The notes below the pieces were generated by a model. That model was not told the DNA's origin, made no database searches, and was given only the letters and a program-made list of their open reading frames with translations. The position numbers and the translations under genes were made by a program. A DNA stretch of 64,000 bases from Bugulina stolonifera. Lineage: Eukaryota > Bryozoa > Gymnolaemata > Cheilostomatida > Bugulidae. Location of the stretch: contig OW285188.1 in the NCBI GenBank assembly GCA_935421135.1, positions 19,941,233-20,005,232 of the forward strand, in the 5' to 3' direction. This document shows positions 20,418 through 35,400 of this stretch, piece after piece; the first letter of the stretch is position 1; each line of letters begins with the position of its first letter.

Positions 20418-23400
20418 ATGGCCACGAAAAGGCAAATTGCTAGAAGAAGCGATTCTGCTGAAAAAGCCCCAATTAGTTCCCAAACCACCCCTGCAAATAT
20501 ACTGTATGATTTAAATATTTGTACAGAATGGACTCAAGATGTGGAAAATGCAGTGAGTAGTCCAAAACTAAATTTTATTAAGTTTTAATGGGATGAATTG
20601 CAATTGATTTGTTATTAAATAATATAATAATAAATTGGAATTATAATCAATTCAATAGAATATAGATCATTATGAGAATGATTATCATATTATATAACTA
20701 CATGTATTAGAATTTTAATTCAATTAAAAGATCTATTATAATTGAGATCAAGACTAGTAGTAGTAGTAGTAGTAGTAGTACTGTAGTAGCAAAAAACCTC
20801 ACCGGCTTATACTCCTCAGCGTGACCAGCCCCTTGCAGCTTGCACTGCCAGGTGCCAGCGCTGGCCAACTCCCTGTAAGAAAGGTCCAGATGACATGGCC
20901 TTTTTTGGCAGGGGTAGAGGAGTTGCCTTGAAGCCATACTGGCTTGCATGACCCCAAGGACTTTTATATGTGGCACAGGAGCAATTGTGACTGGATGCTC
21001 TTCCTAACATCACCGTGACTGGGATTCGAACCTGGAACCTTCAGCATGAAAGCTCAGCATTCTAACCCCTAAGCCAAGGCTGCTCCCTAGTAGTAGGAGC
21101 AGTAGCAGTAGACGTAATATTGCATGATTTAAATTGATCTGTTTATACTTACTAATAGACCTGTCTTCATATGAATAGGCCTCCATAAAGAATGTTGTAA
21201 TATGTAAACTATAAGTAGTTGTTTGTATATTGCAAACATTCCATAGACAGACAGAACTAAAGCTTCAATCTGCTACGCTATCGCAGCTGACTGTCTTCCA
21301 ACCTGTCTGATTATTGTCAGTAATTGACTGTAAGTCCAAGCTATATATAGTTCACGTTTTTAATATTATAGAATAAAGTTGTGAAAGAAACAAGTGCTTC
21401 AGGGTTTGCTGGAAAACTTTACTCTGCTGCACATCGTAAGTAAATCTATATTATACTACTGTCATATTATAGGTTGTTTTGAATCTTCCCATAGTGGGCA
21501 TGTATAATCGTAACATAGGCTACTGTTCTAAGGTTTAACCAAAGTCTTCAGACATACTACTGTATATGCAATGATTATTAGTTCATCCGACGATGAGCTA
21601 GTTGTTTCGTATATAATAGTTGAGTTGGTGGTTGTTTTTTTTTTGTTGATGCTTTACCAATATCCATGTTTCTAGGTTCTGTATGGACTTTCCTCAGAAG
21701 TGTAGGAGTACCACACAGGTATTTATGACATTTAAGATGTTTTTATGCACATGTGATTTTCTCAAAGCTTTTTTTCAAGGTACATGCTCAATACAGTTGT
21801 TGTAGCTGTGGTATTTATACATTAGTAATTGTCTGTTATATATAGGGTATATTTTCTATTCTAGTACTACTAGTCCATGCAATCTACCAGTTAACCTGGT
21901 GAAATTGGTGAACCTGAGACATAGCTGGTACTTGTGTTTAAGTCCAGATGGTGAATATCTGGCAGTTCTACAGGATACGTATATTGAGATACGATCCAGA
22001 AGGGACAGGTATGTTCAGCTATCTATCATATTCGGGTTCAGATCAAAGTTATAAACCATTATTTCAAATGATAAAACTTTGAAAATTCACTTATGAGAAC
22101 ACTGGTGTTGGCATTGCACTTGTCAAAGTATTTTTCACTCTTGCTTTGATATTTATTAGCTATGATGGACAATGTGAGTGACGTTTACGTATAGCAATAC
22201 ATTGGTAAACCTTGTATAACATACATGTAGATCACACACAATTATGTCAATGTGCATTATACTATAGCTATGGCTCTGTGATTGGAAAGACAAAAGTTTG
22301 GGATGATGCCAGCCCTCAATGGAGGAGAATGGCATGGAGTGAAGACAGTCAGTTGTTAGCTTTATCCTCCAGTACTGGTGCTGTTACTTTGCTTGACATC
22401 ATGTGTGGAGAGTTCTTTACACTTAATAAGGTTGGGTTTGTAGCCACATACCTTCAACAAGTGTAGATATAGATGTATATTTTTATAAATATGGATGATT
22501 TAGGAATAGTATAGTCCCAATGGGTGGTTACTTACAACCATTACATACATGTATTTTACTTGGGTTGTCTTCTCTTTGTTGCAGAAAATTCTTGAAAGAT
22601 AATGGTGTAGTAGACTTTTGCTGTATTTGCAATAATTTGCTGAGCTGTGAAATTCAACTCGTATTTTATTCTTTCTGCTCATTATTGACTGTTTACGTAT
22701 CTGTAGCCTGACACTGTTGCTGCTGGAGTTGACTTGAGCTCTGCTATTGCTGCTATAATCTTTTCCAGCCCTCCCAAAGATGCTGACAATAAATGGTAGG
22801 CATGTTATTTTCTCAAGACTCTTTTTCTACTTACTGTACCATGAATTAGTTAACCACACTGATAGTACATCTCACAAATTATAATATTTTACTTGTTGCA
22901 GGGATTTTAGACTGACTCTAATAAACCATCAAGGCTTGTTAAACAGCTACTTGTTGAGGTAAGTACTTGATCTTCGGTTAATTGTGATTGATTTTGTTCT
23001 GCATGGATAAATTCTGAAATTAATTGAGACAATGCCATTTTATCGTCCCGTAACTATTTTTTTGTTTGACGTTACCTGGAAAATGATTCAGCAGTTCGAA
23101 CCACTTGTACGCGGCGATGTCACTGTGCACCACAGAACAAAATATGTGGATATTAGTCTATCTAATATACGGATACATGTATGTCACCAACCTTAAATCT
23201 AACAGTTCTGTTATGTGGAAACCTAAACTTGGGATTTTGTGTCTGTGGATAGTATTGGTGTGATAATCATCTTTGCTAGACTTTCTATGACATCTGCATT
23301 GTTCTATATACAGCACCGATGAGAGTGTATACACATTAGACCACAGCTTCTTGTTCAGTAACATCTACCCACGAGGTATCAGTTCCGCTGTGTACAGTGA

Positions 23401-26400
23401 CCAACACGCCTTACTAATCATAACTGGCCTGGCAAGTCCTAGCACAGAGTTCTGTGAGACTAAGGCCGGGCTGGAAGGACTTACAGCATGGAGGGTGCTC
23501 TCCGGTACTCCCCATTATAAACTGGTCACTGATTATGAACAACTGGTTGCGGTAAGTATACATTAATCTACATATTTTTAATTGTGCTGCACAAAACATA
23601 CCACATTTTAGTTTCATTTGCACATCTGTAATCCACACTTGACAATTTTAGAGTGGTAGTGGTAGAAGCTTCCTGAGGAAATTTCGATCAGCTTTACATG
23701 GTGCTATTTATGGAGATGGAATGCAGGTGAGATGAGTGGTTCTCTCTAGCTGAAATATTGAGAGTAATTTGTAAAATAACTGATATTCAACAAGATGATG
23801 CTATAACTTGATTATTTGCTGCGTTCTATCATCATTATGTAGTCCTACATTTTGATCATACCACTGTTGTTGTTATTCAGTTACTAATACCCTGTGAATT
23901 ATTAATCACAATTAATATTATTGTTGGAAAATCCAGGATTAACCATAGTTACACTAATATTTGTAGTGATAGTCAATCACAAATAGCAAATATTTTGTGC
24001 GTACAAATCCACAAGGTCACTCAACAGACATGGATATTACTATGTCTTCCTTCATATGTTTTAGGAACTGGTGATCAAATCCTGCTTGTCACCTGATGGC
24101 AAACACCTGCTTACGCTGTCTACAGAGAGTAAGCTATGTCTGTACCAGGTGCCCTCCCTCAACCTCATCAACAGCTGGAGTTTAGACAAACAGCCCTGCA
24201 GTGACCAGATGAGCCCCACACTGACAGAGAGTTCGAGGAAGACACGGTATTTGAAGGAGACACCATATTACTATCACTTACTGGACGTGGAGTGGTGGTC
24301 TGATAAGGTAGTGTAGTTTAGTCATGTGACATCATGAATGTGCTGATTTTACTCGTAACACGGGGCATCAGTGATATTCAGATGTTCTGGTTTAGTCATA
24401 CTTGTTCCACCACTTTATTTTGGTTTTACAAATCATTTTTCAAGTCAAAACCTGATACCACACCTATATGTAGAAGGTACAATTACCTTTTGCCAACTTG
24501 ATTCCTGTAACGAGCTGTAACTAGCTGTAACGATATATGTTTTATCATCGCAGGAGGTTATTCTAGCAAGGTATTCTGGGGCTGTGTTAGTGGCGGACAT
24601 AGAGAACCTGTCTAACCTACTTGGCCAGTCACCTGAATGGTTTGAAGTTATACCACAAGTTCAACAGGCACATGACGGTGGCTTTCTCTCTTTAGAGGTG
24701 GGTGAATAGGTTTTTCTTGAACTATGCATCATGAGAAGAATTTTTAACTAACAAAAGTAAAGTATCCCCATTGTAAATTGTAAAATGGGATAATTGCAGT
24801 GCGAGTGTAGAGTATTTAGTGGAGCGCGGAAGCGTACAGCAAGTGAGAGTGGTAACTCTGTGGCAGACGACTCCGACAGTGAGGATGAGAGCGAGTCAAG
24901 CTCTCTAGTGAAGAAGACGAGCCGGGTGTTTAGAGACACGCTCTATTATATCACTGATATGGACAGATTCGAACCACCCAAAAAGAAGACCAAGTAAGTC
25001 TTCTGCACTGACTTACAATGAGTACCACAATGTGTATTGATCACCCTCGGTGTGGTTTTTGTGTCTTTGTAAATTAATTGCTACCATATGTGTATGTACA
25101 TGTACATAATATGTATTGTAGACTTATTAAGAAAACATACAGGCTAGTCTCTCTTAAGTCAACAACACCCGAGGAACTGTTTGCTAGAAAGGTAAATTCT
25201 TTATGTGGATCTATATTGAAATCTATTACTACATGCAGATATTCGTAATGTAGTGTGGTATTTCAAAGTGATATTGGATGAAGGTTTATGCATGTCAGAT
25301 CAAATGGACTGGATACTGGATTAGGATCCAATCAACTGTTATAAAATAACTGCATTTCGATTATGTGGTACAACAGAATTAATAAGAGTCATTCTTGAAT
25401 ATTAACCTATTTAATATTTAATTAATATAACTTGTCACTTTGCTTGCTAACAGATTGACCATGAGGAGTATGGTGAAGCGCTGGTATTGGCTAAGCTCTA
25501 CCACCTGGACTCCGATCTAGTATACCAAAGACAGTGGAGAAAGAGTAATGTTACTCTCGCCACAATCCATGACTACCTGGTTAGTGTCTGTGCAGCTTTA
25601 GTTTCATTGATAACAATTTTAGTATGATACCCTTTTTCAGCTGACCTTGTCTCTCTTGAGAAGCTTTGTGTTCAGACACTTAGTATCTGTAACCGTGAGA
25701 TCCATCTACAGATGTTGTTAGTTTTTCTGAGGTGGTAATTCATTTAATGGGCTGTTATAATAAATTTTATGTGGTGTGTGCTTAGAGTAAAATCAGAAAG
25801 CGGACATGGGTGCTCCATGAATGTGTGGAAAGAGTTCCTACAAACATAGATGCTATGCGGGAACTGTTGGAATATGGACTGAGAGGAACTGACCTTGAAG
25901 CACTTGTCAAGATAGGTCAAGGGCGGGATAAAGGAAGGTAAGTGCCGTCATTACTTTTTATTAAAGTTTACATCAACAGCATTGCAGAAGATATAAGTTG
26001 GAATGCTATAGCCAAGACTAACTTATAGGAATAATTGCCATATTTCTAGAGCTTGTACATGTGACGATTGTATTGACTGCTATTAGTAGTATTGTATTTC
26101 CTGACTAGTATTATATTGTTCTTATCTATATTTATAGATTCATAGTTAGCAAAGAGATACAACTAGAGGAATCATTTGATGAGTATGATCAGGACTCTGC
26201 TGAGGAACTGGAAAGGATCAGAAAGAATCACAGAGAGGACTTACTAAGTCAGGTGGACTTTGAGAAGTGAGTGTCTACTAAGGCGTTATCTAACTGTAAC
26301 AATAGTTATTGTTCACCATCAGTGAGTTGATTGCTTACCTTTTCAAAGATCACAATGTGATTTCATATTTGTTGCAGTTTGACATTAGAACAGAAAGATT

Positions 26401-29400
26401 TGTGTCGTGTGAGGCTGAAGCTGTTAACCTACCTGGATAGGCTCTCTACATATGAGGTGAGTGGATAGATATACAGTGTACTAGCTCTTTCATACAGTAC
26501 AGTATCATAGGATTGCTGATTTTGCCACAATGTACACGAGGTCCTTTTCGGAGTATGCACGTCTGCTTGTAGTTACTGTAACATGAACATATGACATCCG
26601 AATAAGGTTTAGTGGCCTGGAAACTTTAAGTGTAGTTTATCATTATTGTGGAAATTTGCATCGTTTGGAGTTATTCTTCCTTGTTTTATACAGCGAGATC
26701 AATTGTTATTGTCAGTGTTTTAAATGACAAACACAAGTTAAATACAGCTATTACACCATATAATAGCCATGTGCGTCTGGTGTGAAGGAATATCATTGTA
26801 CAATGGTGTGATGTTACAGAGCTTCTTGGTACAGAGTTCTTTACCATTAGACTATTAGTGCTTTATTTCATACCTCATCTATGGTGTATTGTAGGAAATA
26901 CTGGGTGGAGGAAGATACGCAGAAGAACGTTATGACGCCAACTTCTTTCAACAATTTAGATCAAAGAATGTGGTTGAAGCTATCACTGACTATGCTAGGG
27001 TATGCATAGTTTAGTAGTACTATTATTATAGCCTTTGTGGTCCATTTGATGATTTTTAAAGAGTCACCTGTCTATTTTAATACAATGTACATTGTTGTAA
27101 AACATTATCTTTTCTATTATTCATGGCTCAATATCTGTTAAATGACTGTCATATTCTTTCATCCCCTGTTTCCAGGTCGGTGACTGTAACGCTGTAGATA
27201 TGATGTTCATGTTCCTTGGTGACCAGACCTTACCTCACAGGTTGGTAGCATAATTAGACTACAATCCCTTAGCTTACAGATTATTAGTATGTTGATGGAA
27301 TACAAATTCACCCACGTTCCTTCTGTGTATTTATAGACTAGCAATAGTTAGTAACATGCCAGAGACTGTGGCACCCAACGAATACAAAGTACTGCTGCCA
27401 GTGGTGGAGGGTAATCAGGTAGTCCAGTACAACCAGGAAAGTCTAAGAGAACCAGATTGGTGTGAGCTTCAGCAGTACAGGTATGTTGTTGAGGTGCTTC
27501 TAATAAACAGAAGGTTTTAGATTTTGTAAACACAATTTATTGTTATTTCAAATTTAGGAACAATTAAAACTTACTATAACAATATCAAGTTCCATTTGTT
27601 TTGCAATAGTTTGTTCCTGATGTTGTGTATGACAGCATGCCAAGCTTCCATAGATATACTGTATATTAATACAATATACATTGTATATTGTAATCCGTAA
27701 TGATATAATCTCATAGGAAGTGGTTCGACAACGTCAATCCTCGGGCTGCCGACTTCCTGTATGAACAGAGTCCTATCTTGGCTGCCTTCCAAGACAAGCC
27801 GCTCACACCCAAACTACTAACACAGTGGTTCACGGTGAGGTCATGTGACATTGAGTGCAGGTCAAGGTTGGTCGATCACGCCCTTCAGTTTGTAGAGATG
27901 GGAATGATGAATGGGGTGAAGGTCAGTCGATGCTATCATATTATATATCTATATAATATATACTACTTCCTGCATGTACGTAATGGTATATAAACCCTTC
28001 TATCTGTTTTAGTTACGTTGGGGTTACTGCACTAATGTATCAAAGTGACCTGATTTTAAAAGTGGTTTGTCTAGCAGATAGGTTAAAAACTATTTTACTG
28101 ATTGTATTTACACACATTGTATATAAATTATAAGGTACTTTTTACTGTAGGTACCATTCAATGAGAAATGCACTGTGCTTGATATTTGATCATATCACAG
28201 TTGCAATGATATGCATATAAATAATAGTGTAGGCAGTATGGATAATGATACCTTGGTATGCTCTTACTTTGAAGGATTTAGAACGTCTGCATGATGACTT
28301 ATCTGTCATGGAGATGATTGTTTATGACTGTAACTATGGTGACAGTCTAGCCTTTGAGAGTCTACAGGAGATGGATGACCTGAGTAGGCTCAAGATAATT
28401 ATGTCTAAGGTATGTGTATCGTAGTAGGAGTTGCTTTCTCTCTCTGAAGTGGTATTTATGAACTGCTCTTCCCTACATTTTGTCACATAACAATTATACA
28501 GTACAGTTATGATCTTTCTCCAATCAGAGATGTTCTTTCATTATTACAACATGATAATGTTTTATTTCCTGTGTTAGTCATCTGCAGACAAGTATGCAGT
28601 GCACATCCAGAAGTGGATGAAGCCGTTCCTCAAGAGATGTGAGAGTAAGAAGGCTGGAGCCTACAATGAGCTCATCAGACAGTATCTGGTGGACATATCT
28701 GTGGACGACCTACAGCTGGTGTTCAAAGTGTTTGAATGCTCTAAGGCTGACCAACCTGTTAGTATCATACACATGCAAGTATAACTGTACTTACATGTAT
28801 ATACATTGTCTGTGTATGATAGTTTGTCAGCTTCTGATATTTACATGTACATGTACATATGCTTGTGCATGTAATATATACGAGTATTGTATATAGTACA
28901 CTGTAAATATAGGATATGTATTATGTATATGGTGTATTATAGGCTGAGAAGAGGGTACTACATACAGAGGAACTGCTACTAGAAGCAGCTATTCAGTGTA
29001 TATATACATGTGAGAGGGATGATCAGCTTAGCTATGTACTCAGTATATTGGAGTGTTTACCTCATCGTAATACTGGGTTAGCTATCAACTTTACATCATT
29101 GCATTAAACCTCATGTCTGTGCATGTGCTGTTAACACAATTATACATGTACATGCTACTGCCCTATGATATACATGTACATATACATGCTACCGCCCTAT
29201 GATATACATGTACATATACATGCTACCTCCCTATGATATACATGTACATATACATGCTACCTCCCTATGATATACATGTACATATACATGCTACCTCCCT
29301 ATGATATACATGTACATATACATGCTACCTCCCTATGATATACATGTACATATACATGCTAATGATAATCTGTATAATGTACATGTATACACATGCATGC

Positions 29401-32400
29401 TATCGCCCTATGATATTATACATATACATCCAACGCCGATATATGCATACGTGGAAGTGTATTGCCAAAATCAAAGATATGTGAGTTTTGTCATTTCATG
29501 CCACTAAAATGTCTAAAACGTTAATTTTACTAATATGTTTTCTCCTTTCGTCTGTAGAGACATGGAGAGGAGTTTAGTTAGGCTACACAATGAGGTGGAT
29601 GAACTGGAGCACCTGATCAGGTATGTCGTCTTGTAGCTGAATACGTGAGATAGACATGCAATAGTTAATTAAATGCTATGGAACTTATGTTATTTTACAT
29701 ATCATTACATATACATGTACATGTAATCAATGTCACTTCAAGAAAGTAAAATCTGTCGATTTTAATTCTGAGTTGTCCTCTCGTGGTACATGGATAAACC
29801 ATAACAGGACAACTTCCAATTAAAACTAGTAGGTCTCATAACTACCAATGATCTATGCTTCATATGGTGCATCTGTAATATGATAATCTACTTTTGTTAG
29901 TTTCTTTTGCTTTACTCTACATTACTGATGTCAGCAGTTGAGTAAGTGGACTGTACATGTAGACCATACAATGTATAACTATGATTTCAGTGCGGCAGAG
30001 ATTCTGGAGTCGTATGGGGTCAACATGACTATAACAGCTTTAAAGAACTCGCAGGTATTGGAGTGTTCACTTATGTAATGCATGTTGTCTTTGTACATAC
30101 CATTACTTCCAAGGGCCTTTACTTAGTCAGACTAGTAAGTAACACATGCTCGATCAATAGTTTCATCTAAACTTAGCAAACTACCAGAACTGATGGTAGG
30201 GAAGCTATTCTATTCTGTTTTAATGTTGTTGACTGTAGAACAGTGTAGAATCTGCCACAATGCTGATGAAGAAGCTGACTCGTAGAGCTAACAACCGTAC
30301 TCCTAGTCTGACTACAGCAGAGTGGACACAACTCCAGAGTGACATGGCAGTACTACAGAGCAAAGTGTACAGATGTATTGACAAGTTCGTATGCTGTGAG
30401 GTAGGCATATACACTGCATATTATCATAGTGTATAGCTAATAACAAGATAGTAACTAGTATCTTCATGCTGCTGCTGTACAAAGAACTACATGTACAGTC
30501 ATAACTTCATATTAGTTAGTATTACTGCATAGAAATACATATTGTATTGAGTTTGAGTTTGAGGTAAGTCAGTGGTCCTGGAGCAGTGCTGGTCCTGGAG
30601 CAGTGCTGGTCCTGGAGCAGTGCTGGTCCTGGAGCAGTGCTGGTCCTGGAGCAGTGCTGGTCCTGGAGCAGTGCTGGTCCTGGAGCAGTGCTGGTCCTGG
30701 AGCAGTGCTGGTCCTGGAGCAGTGCTGGTCCTGGAGCAGTGCTGGTCCTGGAGCAGTGCTGGTACTGGAGCAGTGCTGGTCCTGGAGCAGTGCTGGTCCT
30801 GGAGCAGTGCTGGTCCTGGAGCAGTGCTGGTCCTGGAGCAGTACTGGTCCTGGAGCAGTACTGGTCCTGGAGCAGTGCTTGTCGCTGTAGATTATAGAAT
30901 GTTGTGTGGTGGTTGACCTTGAAATGATAAACTGGTACGACCTATTTGACTCTGTCTATCTGTTTCAGATATTTGTGGAGAGTCTACTGTGCTCAGGTAA
31001 GCTGGACAGTATACAGCTATCACTGAGCTACATGGAGACGGAGCCAGACAGTGCAAACACCATGTCCATGTCTATGTCCACTTCCTCTGTAAACTCCATG
31101 CTTGATTCGCAGATTCCTTATGAGCAGGCAGTCGGTAATTATATTATATTTCATTATACCATGTGTGCACGCATGTTTTACATAATATTATATATCACAT
31201 AATAGATTGTAGTAAATGTGACAAAAGTTAACCTGGCCATATGGTATATTTATGGAGGCACTTTTTACTGTGAGTTGTAATTACTCAGGTAACTCAATAA
31301 TTTATTATAAACAGGGGCTGATAATTCCCAGATATCTTATGTTGCATTCAATGTAGCACATTCATGTTGAAAAGTCAAGTGAAAATTTGCAGCAGATACA
31401 TGCAATCAAGCCCATTGTTCATATACACCTATTATAGTCCTAGAGCAGCAAAAACAAGAAATTTGAATAGCAGTCAGCTGGTTCCAACCTGTCATAGGTC
31501 TGCTTATTTACTACGCCTGTAACTCATTTTTGTTTAGATATTGTGGTAAGAGCAGCAAGAGAGTACTTCAATGCCTCTGGGTCACATAGTGATCAGAACA
31601 TGAGGTTAGCTGAGACTTGTCTACAACTCTTCTCTACTCCCCACGACAAGATAAAGACAGAACTTGAACTTATATCTGTATTACCGCTTCTTCATGACTT
31701 TGATATAAAAATTCTCCCACTGAAAGGTAAGTTGAGTCAGTGCCAGCTTGAGAAGATCATTGAAATGATTTTCACTTGTATTGCAAAATGCCATAATGTA
31801 AATAAACTTAAATTCTGTTCAAATATATACATGTGTTTTAGTGAGACTTTGTAATGACAGATTGACATTGATGGAGCAAGCATTGGAGAGTCACAGTTCT
31901 ACCTATAAACAATATCCAAAGGTAAGGGCTGTCAACTCTAGTTATAGTTAACTTATACATACAACTACATTTAAATTTATAGACTACATGTATGACTATG
32001 CATGCAACGACACAAATGTGCATGATGCTATCATAAACCATGAATTTTTGACGGTGTGCGATGGTTTATAATGATACCAACATTTTGACATGAAATGCAT
32101 ATACATGTATGTTACTACTATAGTATGCGATATTACATTCCTTGTGTATATGTAGCTGTTGAAGTTAGCCAATGGTCTAGGAGTGGACGAGTGTTCAGTT
32201 CTAAGGCTAATAGTACAGCAGGCCTTAGCCCAGAATGACAGCAAGTTTGCTTACAAGTACTGTAAGAATCTGATGGAGAAAGAGTATCCAGATGTGTGGC
32301 CAGAATGTTACAAGTTGGCCTCTCTATCCTCCTTCAATGACATTGATGCCAGGTAATGTTGCTACAACATCTGTGTACATGGCAGTATGAAATTCAAGTA

Positions 32401-35400
32401 CCAACTAATGATTATGAAATGTAAAATATACAATATTTTATTATTTGTATGAAGTAAAAGTGTTTTACCAAAGTACACTGTAGTTGTATTCAAGTACCTG
32501 CTGTACCTGTTGTAGGATGTCTCTGTTGTCTTACTGTCTGGTGCACTGCTCAGATGACATGTTGGAGGAAGTGCTCACTGAAAGAATGTCGCTGAAAAAT
32601 CAGATTCTCCTCAACAGGATGGAGAGAAGCGCACCTCAACAGAAGTCTGGCAACTCCAAGCAGGAGGGCACTGAAAGTGACACTGTAAGTTCAGATGATT
32701 CAATTTATGCTGCTGGAATTCAACAAAATTTAACTTGAACTGGGGCTTTGGCAGGCGCAGCGTTAGATTACCTGGTTAGACCTTTCTTATTTGGTAATTT
32801 TAGGCTCAAATTCTACATCCCAGTGGGGTACGTACTTGGTTTACTAAACTGCTCCTCCGTAAATTCAAAGTTTTATACCACAAACAGCAAGTAGCTCCCT
32901 AATGTTTTCATTAGTTTGTTTTATATTTTGTAACACAATTTCTCCCCTTCATTGAGAAGAAAGAGTTAAAATAGCATGCTGTTCCTGTGTTTTCAATCAA
33001 TAACGATTCTCTTTTCGGTTAGAAATACTGGTCATGAAGTCCTGATATGTAGCCTCTATAGCTCAGTGGCAGAGCGCTGGTCTTGTAAACCAGCGGTCTT
33101 GGGTTCAATCCCCAATGGAGGCTTTTGCATCCGCATGCACATGCAACTATAAGTTGTGAAAAGGTTGCTATAACAATTTTCAATCCTCAAGTTTAGAGCA
33201 TTATGCAGCATGTCCTTTGAGAGTCGCAATAGAGAAAAACTACCTTCTCACTGTCTTCAAATGTTTTTTGCATGGTTGCATTTGAGGGTATTTCAGTATA
33301 CATGTAGTATTTTTATAGTTGGCTATGGGAAAAATTAATTTCTAATCTACATGTGGAAACGGTCATTTACTTCCATAAACTCATACCAGATACAAATATT
33401 TACTGTTACTTCTCTCCTGTTAGGTGTCTCGAATACTTGTACATGTATGTACAGATTGTGAGCGACCACCTCCAGGTTTTAACACTACCATGTCTATTTT
33501 ATGCTGAACAGACTGACTGGAGGCAAAGTATATTCACTGCGGGGGCTGCTGTAGGAGCCCTTACTAAGACTACTAAACACACTAAGAACCTGATAGCGAA
33601 CCTGGGAGATATGAAATGGATAGACAAGACTGTCTCTCTCATCAGTGGAGTTAGTGGCAGCTCTGATGCCGAAGCTGACAAGGAGTTTACTAGGCAGGGC
33701 TGTCATCCATTCTATGAGGATGTCATTACTAACTGTAAACCATCTATTGTGAGTACTGATGTTGTGTTTATTCTGTAATTCCCGCCTATCTGCTGCCGAA
33801 TAGCAGGAATCCTCTGTGAATTAAGTGCTGCCGTTTCATGAGACATCTCTCTCTAAGACATGCTGTAACAGCCCAATGTATTTACATGTATATCATTTAA
33901 CAGCCAAGCAGGTGTAGTTAAGAATATACATGTATATAGGTGTCTAAAAGCACTAGTTCTTTTCTGTTCAATATTATTCAGCAGTAATGGAGTTGTTTAC
34001 TTACCTGCTATAATGTACATCATGTTGTAGCACTTGCATGCTCCACCTTCTGTTTCCACCCACCAACTCTGCCAATCTATATAAAGCATATTTTATTCCT
34101 GTGTCTAAAGTATCATAAACATGTGCCATTATATGACAGGAGTTGACAGGTGATAAGAGGTTAGAGATGAGTTTCTCTGAGGATATACTTAGAACTACTA
34201 AACTACAGGAGACACTTGCCAAAGGTGCTGGTCCAGTGGAGGATTGCTCCCAAGGTAATTACTATTTCCTATACACCATGCCATGGCTCATACTGTCTCA
34301 ACCATTGTGTAATACTGTATATATTCAACTGTATGTATTTGTTTACCACTGACATCTATTGTGTGTTGTAGTCCTGGTAAACTGTGCTACACATACACTG
34401 CCGACTGATATCAGTCTCGGACTAGGATTTCTTCTTGCTTTGCCTAAGGTAATAAATATAATAATTATGTAACATATAAGTAAGGTACACTAATTATGCA
34501 GCTTAATGTTTTCATATTTCTATTATACTCAAAACTATTTTTAGCCATGTGATGCGGATAGTTGTTTCAAAGAGCTGCCTCATGTGCCGCTGACACTGAA
34601 GCTAGCAGCCTACTACTACGCCTTGCAGCTCTTGTCTGACTTGTCTCTACCGTATCATGGGGCTGTATCAGAGGTGATACAGAGAGCTAGAGATGTGAAT
34701 AAACCTCAGCTAGACAACGGTATCAGTCAGGTATGACCATTAGACTTCTTTTACCAATATCAGAAGTTATAGTATAGTATCTAAGACTGCTAGTAATATG
34801 CATATACACTCTACCATATTATGATTACACATTTTTATAGTAAATACTCCATGTTTAGAGCACAATGCACATGTATATTGGAGTTGTCTTCTTCTCTAAT
34901 GGATATTTATAGGGAGCACAACTCTTAATCAACTCGCAATGTCATATTTTATTTTGCTTAAATTTCAAACTGGTTTGCTGAGATATCTACTCGTATATAT
35001 TGTACTAATATAATTATATAATTATTGGATCTTCTCCTGCCTTGTATCCATACCATGTACATTTCCACACTACTACACTGCACAGACATTGGCAGAGAGG
35101 CTGGGAGAGTATGTTAAGTTGATGGAGGACCACAGTCAGGCCTGCTACCTACAGACTCTTGGCAAGGAGGTAGACAGCCACAGGTTCACTGCAGATGATG
35201 AGTACAAGAAGGAAATCATACTCAGTCTAACCAGGTGGTTACATGTTACCTCATTTCCTGTTTACTTACCGCTGTTCCTGCACTACAACACAGTATTTGG
35301 TATGCTCACTCATAGATGCTGTCAGTATTCTCAGCATGGCCCGCTAATGTAATGCAAGCCACATGGTTGTGCATGGACATTGGTAGCTCCCCTATAAATG

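Noticed and set aside
30572..30916. Three overlapping open frames of about 100 aa with repeats such as VLEQCWSWSSAGPGAVL
   Set aside because: They are produced by a 17-bp minisatellite with no stop codons in the sense frames, inside an NBAS intron; all three frames are equally open.
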